Below, piece after piece: positions 27,901 through 34,853 of a stretch of 64,000 nt of DNA (the first letter of the stretch is position 1; each line of letters starts with the position of its first letter). The position numbers and the translations under genes are program-made. The stretch is from Duodenibacillus massiliensis. Lineage in GTDB: Bacteria > Pseudomonadota > Gammaproteobacteria > Burkholderiales > Burkholderiaceae_F. The stretch spans positions 358,972 through 422,971 of the forward strand of contig NZ_LT635861.1 of assembly GCF_900128485.1 (NCBI RefSeq), written 5' to 3'. The notes below the pieces were generated by a model that was not told where the DNA came from, searched no databases, and saw only the letters and a program-made list of their open reading frames with translations.

Positions 27901-30135
27901 GCCGGCGACCTCACCGTTACGGGTGACGGTGCTGTTCTCGGTGAAGTGGCCTCGGGTGCCGCAAACAGCAAGCTCACGGTTGCTTCTGCCAACGCCACGA
28001 TTGAAGGTAACGTGAATACGTCCGGCTCTGTGACATCCCAGGCTGGTTCCAATGTGACGATTAACGGTGACGTCAACACTGATACGTTCCAGGTTGACGG
28101 CACTGTCACGATGGGTACCGCAACGGTCAACGGTCAGCAGCTTCCTGCTCAGGCCTCGATCGGCAAGCTCAACGTTGGGGATACCGGCGTGTTCAATAAC
28201 GCAGATCTCACGACTTTGAGCCAGGCTGGTTCCGTCGTTTATGGTACCGCTAACCTTGGAAAGCTCATTGCTACCCAGGGTCTGACAGTGAATGGTCAGG
28301 CGGTTGTGGGTGAACTGAAGGAAGGCTCTGTCACAGTTGTTGCAGAACCCGCTGACCATACCCAGACGGAGCTCTTCAACAAGGCTAACGGCTACATGAT
28401 CAACGTGGCCGACGCCGCACTGGCTTCTGTCGGTACGGTTGCAAGCGATGCTAATGTGACTGTGGATGCTGGCGCTATCGTTGCTTTCGGTCAGACCTCT
28501 ACTGTGGCTGATGCCCAGAAGGCTTTTGCTGAAACCGGATATGGCCTGGGTTCGAAGCCTTTGGATACCGATGGTGTGACGGTTATTAACAAGGATAAGA
28601 AACTTGTTACGTCCGTGATCTATGTCGGTAACCAGGTTGCCGCGACCACGAAGGCTGCCGCTGCTCCGACGTATGTGTCTGTGAACGGTATCGGCGCTAC
28701 TGCTGGCGAAGTGAACGTCGGTGCCAACCAGATGCTCATCATTGATGCTGATAAGGTTGATGTGACGGGTACGACGGCTGTGTTCGGTGGTCCTGTTACG
28801 TTTGATTCGAATGCTGTGGCTTCGATTGCCAACTTCTCTGTCCACGACAAGATCAAGATCGGTGCTTTCAAACAGGGCGCTGATTCGGCCGCTAACTTCG
28901 GTGATGCGCTGCATGACATGACTTGGGCGGGTGATCTCCTGACGGAAGTTGAGTTCACGACGACGGGTACAACGACGACAGATACAACGACGACCGAAGG
29001 CACGGTTGAACTCCGTATGATCAATGAGAAGGACGACGGCTACGCTGATATCGCCGCTACTGCAGGCTTCGGTGTTGCCTACGCCATGTTCGATCAGAAC
29101 ATGGACAACGGCACCTCGTCTTCCGCGAAGTTCAACAAGTGGTTGTACTCCACCACGAGCTGGACTGATGCCAACGGCAATATGTCTCTCACGCAGATGC
29201 AGACGGCCGCTAAGGACGTCGCAAGCCTCGGCGCCATCACAGGCGTTCAGACGATGACGATGGACGCCGTGAACCAGATGGGTGAAACGGTTGCTGACCG
29301 TGTGTCGCTCCTCACCCAGCGTGCTGCCGGTGTGAACGTCTGGGCTGCCGCCAACGGCGGTATGTTCGAAGCCAAGTCGCTCTTTGACGGCGCGGGCTAC
29401 GAAAGCGACATCTACTCCGGTGTCCTCGGCGTTGACTACCAGTTCGCCTGCAACGCTGTTTTGGGCGCCGCTCTGACGATCGGGACGGCCGACACGGACA
29501 ACAAGAACTCCACGGTTAAGGCGAGCACCGACTCTGACCTCGTGGGCTTCTCCGTCTACGCCAGCAAGACCTTTGCTGACGTTCTCGGTGTGTCCGCTGA
29601 CATCGGTTACCTCACGGCTTCCAACGACGTGACCGCCAACGGTTACGGCCAGGCTTGGAAGTTCAGCCAGGATACCGATGCCTTCACGATCGGCCTGCGC
29701 ACCGAAGTCCTCGCGGAAGTCGGCGCTGTGAAGCTCGTGCCCCATATCGGCATCCGCTACACGGCTCTGTCGACCGACGGCTTTGAAGCCGGTTACAAGA
29801 CCGAAATCGACGATCAGAACGTCTTCCAGATGCCGGTTGGTGTCACCGTCTCCGGTGACTTCCAGACGGGCGACTGGACGGTTGCTCCGAAGTTCGATCT
29901 CTCGGTTGTCCCGACCTTCGGCGACAAGGATGCTGATCTCAAACTCGGCATCACCGGTGTGAAGGCCACTGACGACCTCGCGGTCCGTGTGATTGACTCC
30001 AACCCGGTTCAGGCTACGTTGGGCGTCAATGCCACCAACGGCGCCTGGGGCTTTGGTCTCAACTACAAGCTCGGCGTGGGCAGCGACGACCGTATGAACA
30101 ACACGTTCAACGTCAACGTCCGCTACGCGTTCTAA
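25000..30135 (+). CDS. ESPR-type autotransporter (type Va secreted adhesin-like protein)
   Basis: A 1711-aa surface protein. Residues 1 to about 50 form an extended signal peptide (MNKSFKVVFSKARSALMVVNE... then AAAAAMLAGGAVAAE with AxA cleavage). A long passenger of beta-helix-like repeats follows (for example LTNAGTVTLNGSTTVGDLTNTN), rich in G, T, N, V and A and poor in Cys. A Thr-rich stretch encoded by ACG/ACA codons sits at about residues 1318-1335. The last roughly 270 residues are an autotransporter beta-barrel ending in VNVRYAF with a terminal aromatic residue. Expected route: Sec export, barrel insertion by BAM, possibly helped by TamAB encoded at 33153-38668. Ligand and adhesin function are inferred. 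Confidence 0.93.
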   Translation: MNKSFKVVFSKARSALMVVNEATSSVQAKGTKTVIAAAAAAMLAGGAVAAEPTGTDAIIGKDASLTVGWVVDSTNAQNSAIKTTHTGLVDEHKSGYTADAALTGKNVKLMGGKLVVTATGNSGASTGYSQTVTAIGSGTIELTANNGADTKKQDATVTYNSADAVGVVTDQTKKTYGDVTVSFKKNTGTAAETGEKAVSQLVQDASQTGHFVLGHKADSTVRGDGSAVVTLDVEAGANAQVAAASNKNIDLENVVFTNNGELTLSGTAVNFKSDYAAQKGTLKVTGAATFTDASLNGTNVLVGTKPADDKLTYTETFADALTVTGVGETLTADVLTVNGMAAKVSGQAVATVGTVNLLGNQALTFGALTDATAVSHTITALNLTGASGGLVVNAHNTVTGDTVVAAKTGNKITNNGSVNYKTVTVTAGDTVDSVGLSVEGSGSHTFGAVTVAGSAKAGATMTVAGGQAAIDTLTISGISLGKEGSFEINDTAYTAHTPVKYTVDAKTVDVQSFGQLNLTKGSLKAGTMTVAKDGKVETAAAQVAQIGSLTNAGTVTLNGSTTVGDLTNTNALNASGALTIEGTASNSGAIIGTNISVNGDLTNTGRINIDTDGAPTSGDTALTVAKGGKLTTKITKSYGVGTTTIQGTFNLTELNSHVDPTTADTAPADQLLLTGNMTLDGGLVTLRDQEFTGNVQLGFKPGATILPATLTVKGDRNYASQQITFYPDGTGASGSELTLDTTYTGTYTVGKLDAKGAKSVAVDGGTLAVTDKLTTGATPAVTVGAGGTLTVTNTAIGLSVKDGAAVWDKEGETGHEAVWFNGLGTNAGKVVVTGLTGEITQTALTDASSGLAAKLGTSVGRSNSAGALLDLGALKIKNLFGTDGTITAATAASLAGVVTDDTKGGVVSGVTNESLIGEYKALKLSDNTDTYDVKGKLVLNNTGKVITYDTTGASATKDNLAKVTLAAAGDLTVTGDGAVLGEVASGAANSKLTVASANATIEGNVNTSGSVTSQAGSNVTINGDVNTDTFQVDGTVTMGTATVNGQQLPAQASIGKLNVGDTGVFNNADLTTLSQAGSVVYGTANLGKLIATQGLTVNGQAVVGELKEGSVTVVAEPADHTQTELFNKANGYMINVADAALASVGTVASDANVTVDAGAIVAFGQTSTVADAQKAFAETGYGLGSKPLDTDGVTVINKDKKLVTSVIYVGNQVAATTKAAAAPTYVSVNGIGATAGEVNVGANQMLIIDADKVDVTGTTAVFGGPVTFDSNAVASIANFSVHDKIKIGAFKQGADSAANFGDALHDMTWAGDLLTEVEFTTTGTTTTDTTTTEGTVELRMINEKDDGYADIAATAGFGVAYAMFDQNMDNGTSSSAKFNKWLYSTTSWTDANGNMSLTQMQTAAKDVASLGAITGVQTMTMDAVNQMGETVADRVSLLTQRAAGVNVWAAANGGMFEAKSLFDGAGYESDIYSGVLGVDYQFACNAVLGAALTIGTADTDNKNSTVKASTDSDLVGFSVYASKTFADVLGVSADIGYLTASNDVTANGYGQAWKFSQDTDAFTIGLRTEVLAEVGAVKLVPHIGIRYTALSTDGFEAGYKTEIDDQNVFQMPVGVTVSGDFQTGDWTVAPKFDLSVVPTFGDKDADLKLGITGVKATDDLAVRVIDSNPVQATLGVNATNGAWGFGLNYKLGVGSDDRMNNTFNVNVRYAF

Positions 30136-30424
30136 TCGAACGGGTATGAAAAAAACTCAGTCCGGGTAACCGGACTGAGGCCCGAGCCGCCTAAAGCGGA
30201 TAACGCCACGGCGGCAAGGGCAAGCGCTTTACCGCTTTCTCTGAGGGGTTCACACGAACGCTTCAGAGGGAGCTCCCGGTTTTGCTTGAGCCGGTTACCT
30301 GTCGTTTCTCCTTTAAAAGACGGGAGAAAACGGCATCAAAACTCCATGTCAGGCAACTTTCAAGCCCCGTTCCCTCAATGAGGAAGCGGGGTCTTTTTTA
30401 CCAGTAGCGTTTTCGGCGAAACAA
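30136..30424. other. Structured intergenic region after the autotransporter
   Basis: No gene found. A perfect 10-bp stem (30156-30165 with 30170-30179, loop GTAA) is preceded by a run of A, so it is a good terminator only when read on the minus strand. Between 30240 and 30335 several more hairpins are visible on the plus strand: TCTGA/TCAGA, CCGG/CCGG and TTTCTCC/GGAGAAA. The region ends in a plus-strand terminator at 30363-30402. It may be a long 3' UTR or a small RNA; I could not match it to 6S, SRP, RNase P or a known riboswitch. Confidence 0.4.
30363..30402 (+). terminator. Intrinsic terminator
   Basis: AGCCCCGTTCC and GGAAGCGGGGT pair around a short loop (CTCAATGA), followed directly by CTTTTTT. 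This is the most convincing plus-strand terminator after the autotransporter and lies about 22 bp before the next gene. Confidence 0.85.
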
Positions 30425-30808
30425 ATGAACATGACACTCAGTGATGGTGCAGGGCAAAGCGTGCCGGTTCGTCAGAAGCCCGCGTTTTATGCCTCAGAAA
30501 AGAAGCGCCGCTGGGCCCGTGACCTTTTTGAGCACGGCTACGGCTACACCAAAGTGGCGTCAATTCTGGAACTTTCGGAAAACACTGTCCGGGACTGGCA
30601 GCGTGAGTACCGCAAGGGGCGCTTCAGGGTTCAGATTGCAGACAACCAGCTGCGTTATTCCGATGAGTTGCGGGAGAAGGTTCTGAAAATGCGCGCAGAG
30701 GGGGTCTCATGGCGCAAGATCAGCGAATTAACCCGTGTTCCTGTTTCCACTGTCCGAAAGTGGTGTGCAAAGGCAGTAACCAGTGAAAAGTGCGCTGCGG
30801 CACCGTAA
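30425..30808 (+). CDS. Helix-turn-helix protein (transposase-derived type)
   Basis: A 127-aa basic protein with two helix-turn-helix units. The first covers about residues 25-55 (WARDLFEHGYGYTKVASILELSENTVRDWQREY), the second about 80-112 (REKVLKMRAEGVSWRKISELTRVPVSTVRKW). This layout resembles the DNA-binding OrfA/InsE part of IS3/IS150-type transposases, but no catalytic partner follows. It could be a domesticated regulator or a leftover. The ATG at 30425 was chosen; an ATG two codons later is also possible. No close function recognised. Confidence 0.6.
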   Translation: MNMTLSDGAGQSVPVRQKPAFYASEKKRRWARDLFEHGYGYTKVASILELSENTVRDWQREYRKGRFRVQIADNQLRYSDELREKVLKMRAEGVSWRKISELTRVPVSTVRKWCAKAVTSEKCAAAP

Positions 30809-30999
30809 TTAAAGCAGGGATAAAGCAAGGAAAAAAGAGCCAATCCGGCGGGAGACGTTTTTTGGGACCTTTTTGGGTGCTTTTGAATTATGGGATAGAA
30901 AGAAACGGGAGAGACTCAGAGAGACGCGGAGAGAGACGGCGCGGAACACCGCGAAGCCAATAACGGCGCGGGTTTGGTGGTACGGAAAGATACGAAAAA
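30809..30999. other. Purine-rich non-coding stretch before the tRNA operon's end
   Basis: No supported gene. The stretch contains GGGACCTTTTTGGGTGC and a purine-rich run (GAGAGACTCAGAGAGACGCG-like). It lies on the 3' side of the minus-strand tRNA operon, where tRNA-targeting integrases leave attachment-site debris. I see no clear direct repeat of a tRNA 3' end, so an att site is not called. Confidence 0.35.
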
Positions 31000-31023
31000 G
31001 CCCTGCTGAGAACCAGCAGGGCT
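31000..31023 (-). terminator. tRNA operon terminator
   Basis: Read on the minus strand, AAAGCCCTGCTG and CAGCAGGGCTTT form a 10-12 bp stem with a short loop, followed by TTTTTCG. It lies about 10 bp downstream of tRNA-His and should end the His-Arg-Pro transcript. The same hairpin also has Ts on its other side, so it may work both ways. Confidence 0.88.
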
Positions 31024-31032
31024 TTAGTGACC

Positions 31033-31109
31033 TGGGGTGGGAGATGGGACTCGAACCCACGACAACCGGAATCACAATCCGGGACTCTACCAACTGAGCT
31101 ACACCCACC
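31033..31109 (-). tRNA. tRNA-His (GTG anticodon)
   Basis: The minus strand folds as a full cloverleaf with encoded CCA. The anticodon loop TTGTGAT sits on a CCGGA/TCCGG stem, giving anticodon GTG. An extra 5' G opposite C73 is the tRNA-His identity signature. The acceptor stem shows a U-U apposition at the sixth pair (GTGGGTG against CTCCCAC). Third and last gene of the Pro-Arg-His operon in transcription order. Confidence 0.97.
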
Positions 31110-31137
31110 GTTAATTTTTTGTCTCGCCGTCATGTTG

Positions 31138-31214
31138 TGGCCTGCCCGGCAGGATTCGAACCAGCGACCCTCGGCTTAGAAGGCCGATGCTCTATCCAAC
31201 TGAGCTACGGGCAG
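31138..31214 (-). tRNA. tRNA-Arg (TCT anticodon)
   Basis: Cloverleaf with acceptor stem CTGCCCG/CGGGCAG and encoded CCA. The anticodon stem TCGGC/GCCGA holds loop CTTCTAA with anticodon TCT, which reads AGA/AGG arginine codons. It is the middle gene of the minus-strand tRNA operon. Confidence 0.97.
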
Positions 31215-31231
31215 TCATACAACCAGTAACG

Positions 31232-31308
31232 TGGTCGGGGTGAAGAGATTCGAACTCCCGACATCCTGCTCCCAAAGCAGGCGCGCTACCGGGCTGCGCT
31301 ACACCCCG
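31232..31308 (-). tRNA. tRNA-Pro (TGG anticodon)
   Basis: Cloverleaf with acceptor stem starting CGGGGTG and ending CACCCCG, then A and CCA. The anticodon stem CCTGC/GCAGG holds loop TTTGGGA, anticodon TGG, reading proline codons. The D-arm GCGCAGCCCGGTAGCGC is typical of tRNA-Pro. First gene of the operon, directly downstream of the promoter at 31321-31348. Confidence 0.97.
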
Positions 31309-31320
31309 CGAGAGACCGAA

Positions 31321-31348
31321 ATTATACGGATGATTTTATTTCCTGCAA
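31321..31348 (-). promoter_or_regulatory. Sigma-70 promoter of the tRNA operon
   Basis: On the minus strand TTGCAG (31348-31343) and a perfect TATAAT (31326-31321) are separated by 16 bp. The predicted start falls a few bases before tRNA-Pro. Strength and position fit a stable-RNA promoter. Confidence 0.8.
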
Positions 31349-31528
31349 ATCGGTGCGGGGGAAAAGAGTCAGTGCATTGAAAAGAAACAGAAAATATCAT
31401 GCCGCACGGGCTTGCGGCATTCGGACGTGCCGGTTGTGTACTTTTGGTTTCGAAAGTGTGTTGGCGGTGAGTGTGAATCGGCCTCATAATCCCGCACAGA
31501 AAACAAGAAATGCCGCAGGGAGCAGACA

Positions 31529-32323
31529 ATGGCTGATTATCTGGACCGGATACTTGAAACAAAGCGCGCGGAAGTCGCTCAGCTGAAAGCCCGCAAGACA
31601 ATGAATGAGCTCAGGGCAGCGGCTGAGAAAGCCGATCCCCCGCGGGGCTTTGTGCGCGCTCTGCAGACAAAAATCAGTGCGGGGCTGCCCGCCGTCATCG
31701 CCGAAGTGAAAAAGGCAAGTCCGAGTAAGGGCCTTATCTGTCCGGACTTCAATCCTGCGCGCACGGCGCAGCAATATGAAGCCGCGGGTGCTGCCTGCCT
31801 CTCTGTCTTAACCGACAGCGTCTACTTTCAGGGCTCTGAAGCCGCGTTTCGTGCGGCGCGCGCTGCCGTCGGTATTCCGGCGCTGCGAAAAGACTTCATG
31901 ATTGATGAAGCGCAGATTTACGAGTCCCGTGCGATGGGGGCGGACGCGGTACTGCTGATCATGCGGGCGCTCACCGACGGGCTTGCGCTCAAACTCGCGC
32001 AGACGGCTCTCAGTCTTGGAATGGACGTACTCACCGAAAGTCACGATGAGGGGGAACTCAAGCGCGCTCTCGCGCTTCCGGTGACGTTAATCGGCATCAA
32101 TAACCGCAATCTCCGCACTTTTGTGACGAGCATCGACACGACGCTTGCGTTGCACGATCTGGTGCCCGGAGACCGCATCATTGTCTCGGAAAGCGGCATT
32201 GCGACGCCGCAGGACGTGGCGGCGCTGAAAAGCGCTCGTGTCGGAGCCTATCTTGTGGGCGAAAGCCTGATGCGTCAGGGGAACCCCGGTGCGGCGCTTA
32301 CCCAACTTTTCTTTTCGGAATAA
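31529..32323 (+). CDS. trpC: Indole-3-glycerol phosphate synthase
   Basis: TIM-barrel enzyme of tryptophan synthesis, cyclising CdRP to indole-3-glycerol phosphate. Diagnostic segments are ILETKRAEVAQLK, VIAEVKKASPSKGLI, CLSVLTDSVYFQGS, LRKDFMIDEAQIYE, IGINNRNLRTF and ESGIATPQDV. Length 264 aa, normal. No other trp gene is in the window; in Burkholderiales it often follows trpD. It is followed after 2 nt by ung, so the two may share a transcript. Confidence 0.96.
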   Translation: MADYLDRILETKRAEVAQLKARKTMNELRAAAEKADPPRGFVRALQTKISAGLPAVIAEVKKASPSKGLICPDFNPARTAQQYEAAGAACLSVLTDSVYFQGSEAAFRAARAAVGIPALRKDFMIDEAQIYESRAMGADAVLLIMRALTDGLALKLAQTALSLGMDVLTESHDEGELKRALALPVTLIGINNRNLRTFVTSIDTTLALHDLVPGDRIIVSESGIATPQDVAALKSARVGAYLVGESLMRQGNPGAALTQLFFSE

Positions 32324-32325
32324 TC

Positions 32326-33078
32326 ATGCGTGACTTTGCGCGGGAACGGCATCTTTGGGACGGGGCCGGCAACTGGCAGCCTCTCTGTACGGAATTTCTT
32401 CAGAGTCCGGCCGGAGAAAGTCTTCTGGCACGGCTTGACGCGCGGCTTGAAGCCGGTGCCGTGATTTATCCGCCGTATCCCTTTAAGGCGCTCGAGATGA
32501 CGCCCGCGGAAAAAGTGAAGGTGGTGATTCTCGGACAGGATCCCTACCACGGACCGGGGCAGGCGGTGGGAATGAGTTTTTCGGTTCCGCCCGAATTACG
32601 AAAGCTCCCGCCGAGTCTGAAAAACATTTTCCGCGAAATTGCGCTTGAGTACGATACGGGCATTCACACCAACGGTGACCTTTCCGGGTGGGCTGAGCAG
32701 GGCGTGCTTCTTTTAAACGCTGTGCTCACCGTAGAAGAGGGTGAAGCCGCTTCGCACGGCCGCTGGGGCTGGGAAAAACTCACCGACGCGGTGCTTGCAA
32801 AAGCCGCTTCTGCCGCAACTCCCTGCGTTTATATGCTCTGGGGAAACTGGGCGCAGGCCAAGGCCGACGGGATCCGTCACAATGCCAAGGGGCCCATACT
32901 GATTCTCACAAGCAACCACCCATCGCCTTTATCGGCCCTGCGCGGTCCCGCGCCCTTTATCGGCTGCGGGCACTTCCGCAAGGCCAATGAATGGCTTCAG
33001 TCTCAGGGAGCCGAGCCCGTTCGCTGGCTTGAGTTCGCTGCGGGTGCAGAGTCTGCGCAAGGCTTTAGACTTACGTGA
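32326..33078 (+). CDS. ung: Uracil-DNA glycosylase (family 1)
   Basis: Removes uracil from DNA as the first step of base-excision repair. Active-site block VVILGQDPYHGPGQAVGMSFSVP contains the water-activating Asp and the Tyr. The minor-groove Leu/His loop reads NHPSPLSALRG, slightly different from the usual HPSPLSA-R. Length 250 aa. It begins two bases after the trpC stop. Confidence 0.95.
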   Translation: MRDFARERHLWDGAGNWQPLCTEFLQSPAGESLLARLDARLEAGAVIYPPYPFKALEMTPAEKVKVVILGQDPYHGPGQAVGMSFSVPPELRKLPPSLKNIFREIALEYDTGIHTNGDLSGWAEQGVLLLNAVLTVEEGEAASHGRWGWEKLTDAVLAKAASAATPCVYMLWGNWAQAKADGIRHNAKGPILILTSNHPSPLSALRGPAPFIGCGHFRKANEWLQSQGAEPVRWLEFAAGAESAQGFRLT

Positions 33079-33152
33079 GGCGCAATCGGGAGCATGCTGT
33101 GCCGCCACAGGCTCTCCTTTGTTTCTGATTTCGGACTTCGGGAGCGCTCAGA

Positions 33153-34853
33153 GTGGCCTGGCAGCATCTTCTTTTCGGAACAGCCGTCTGTCTGACGGCT
33201 TGTACGGCAGCCGCCGGGTCGGTTGCCGTCACCGGTGTCGATGCAGCCGCAGCCAAAAATATTGTGCTGATGCTCGAACCGACGGGAGAGGCTGAGCCCT
33301 GGCGGCTTGATAATTCCTCAATCCGAGAGACGGCCGCGCGGGCTCTGCGCCCCTACGGGTACTACAGTCCCTCAATTGACGTCACGCGCGACGGGAAAAA
33401 GCTCAGTCTCAGGGTTGATCCCGGAGAGCGCACCGTGCTCACCGATTCCGCGGTTGAAATCACCGGTGCAGCCAAGAATGATCCGGACTTTGTAAAGCTT
33501 CTGGCCGCGGTCCCCAAGGCCGGGACGCCGCTTTCGCACGCCGCGTATGAAAACTTTAAGAAGTCACTCAATACCCTGACGCTGCAGAAAGGCTACTTTG
33601 ACGCGCGTTTTGCCGTATCACGTCTGGAAGTTGAGCAGAAAAGGGCTAAAGCCCGCTGGGTGATCCGTTTTGAAAGCGGAGAGCGCTACAGGGTGGGTGA
33701 AACCGTGTTTGCGGGCAGCCAGATTGATCCGGAGCGGCTCGCCACGCTGGCACCCTATAAGGCAGGAGACTACTTCAGCGCGACGGCGGTTGCCGAATTA
33801 AGCCGAAGGCTTTCACAAACCGGGTGGTTTGAATTGGTGTCGGCGGCACCGGACTTTGAAAAGGGAACGCCTGATGCGCTGCCGGTTGTCGTAAGTCTCG
33901 TGCCCCGCAAGAAAAACGTTGTTGAGACCGGGCTCGGCGTGAGTTCGGACACCGGTGTGACGGGGACGGTTTCCTGGACCCGCCCCTGGATCAACCGCCG
34001 CGGCTACAGCCTCACGGCAGAGACGAGTGTTTCAACGGCCGAACAAAGTTTTGAAGCGAGCCTAAAAATCCCCGTAAAGGAAAATCCGCTTGAGCAGTAC
34101 TACCTTGTTTCGGCGGGCTACAAACACACCGATCTCAACGACACGGCGTCTTCGGCCTTTACGTTAAGTCTGTCGCGCTATTGGCAGACGGCTTCGGGCT
34201 GGCAGCGCGTTGCATCGGTGAAAGCCTCGCAGGATCACTTCACGCAGGGCGGCGTTACGCAGACAACGCAGCTCATTTATCCGGGATTAAGCCTCACGCG
34301 TATCCGTCAGAGAGGAGACACGAGTCCTTCGTGGGGTGACTCCCAGAAGTACAGCATTGATGTTTCGTCCGGCGCCTGGGCTTCTGATGTGGACTTTGTG
34401 ATTCTGCGGCTTGACAACACATGGCTCAGAACGTTTAAAGTGCGCCACCGTGTGATCGGCCGGATTTCGCTCGGCGCCGTTTTTGCCGATGATATTGACG
34501 CGGTGCCGCCGGATCTGCGCTTTTTTGTGGGCGGCGACAAAAGTATCCGCGGCTTTGACTATAAGGGCGTCTCGCCCGAAGACGGCAGGGGGCGGCTTAT
34601 CGGCGGCTCCAAGCTTGCGACAGCCTCGCTTGAGTACCAGTACAACGTGACGGGACGCTGGTGGGGTGCTGCCTTTTTTGATGCCGGTGATGCGGTGCGC
34701 AGTATGGATGATTTCACGGTGCACAAAGGCGCAGGGGTCGGTATTCGCTGGGATTCGCCCGTGGGGCCGGTGAAATTTGACCTTGCCTGGCCCATTAATG
34801 ACGCGTCCGAACGCGGCCTGCACTTTTACATCGGTCTGGGGGCGCAATGGTGA
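33153..34853 (+). CDS. tamA: Translocation and assembly module outer-membrane protein TamA
   Basis: Omp85-family outer-membrane barrel with periplasmic POTRA domains, working with TamB in lipid transport and outer-membrane/autotransporter biogenesis. It has 566 aa: a signal peptide (about residues 1-23), POTRA-like repeats (for example YRVGETVFAGSQIDPERLATL) and a C-terminal 16-strand-type barrel with RFFVGGDKSIRGFDYKGVSP, the conserved Omp85 (F/V)RG(F/Y) loop. A lipobox-like LTAC at 14-17 is visible, but TamA is not known as a lipoprotein. The stop overlaps tamB, supporting a tamAB operon. Confidence 0.93.
   Translation: MAWQHLLFGTAVCLTACTAAAGSVAVTGVDAAAAKNIVLMLEPTGEAEPWRLDNSSIRETAARALRPYGYYSPSIDVTRDGKKLSLRVDPGERTVLTDSAVEITGAAKNDPDFVKLLAAVPKAGTPLSHAAYENFKKSLNTLTLQKGYFDARFAVSRLEVEQKRAKARWVIRFESGERYRVGETVFAGSQIDPERLATLAPYKAGDYFSATAVAELSRRLSQTGWFELVSAAPDFEKGTPDALPVVVSLVPRKKNVVETGLGVSSDTGVTGTVSWTRPWINRRGYSLTAETSVSTAEQSFEASLKIPVKENPLEQYYLVSAGYKHTDLNDTASSAFTLSLSRYWQTASGWQRVASVKASQDHFTQGGVTQTTQLIYPGLSLTRIRQRGDTSPSWGDSQKYSIDVSSGAWASDVDFVILRLDNTWLRTFKVRHRVIGRISLGAVFADDIDAVPPDLRFFVGGDKSIRGFDYKGVSPEDGRGRLIGGSKLATASLEYQYNVTGRWWGAAFFDAGDAVRSMDDFTVHKGAGVGIRWDSPVGPVKFDLAWPINDASERGLHFYIGLGAQW

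Noticed and set aside
27571..29745. 724-codon open frame on the minus strand inside the autotransporter gene
   Set aside because: It is a shadow of the repetitive, Gly/Thr/Val-rich plus-strand gene. It has no ribosome site and no recognisable family, and the plus strand codes a clear autotransporter.
30150..30400. Minus-strand open frame with a hydrophobic KALALAAVALSALGG stretch
   Set aside because: No ATG/GTG/TTG with a ribosome site, and the frame reads through the terminator hairpin into the autotransporter stop, so it is not a gene.
30809..31108. Minus-strand 99-codon frame starting inside tRNA-His
   Set aside because: It overlaps a certain tRNA gene and its terminator; a spurious ORF of the kind often seen beside tRNA integration sites.
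32950..33152. Additional small ORFs between ung and tamA
   Set aside because: Frames there overlap ung or tamA and have no ribosome site; the 74-bp gap appears to hold only spacer.
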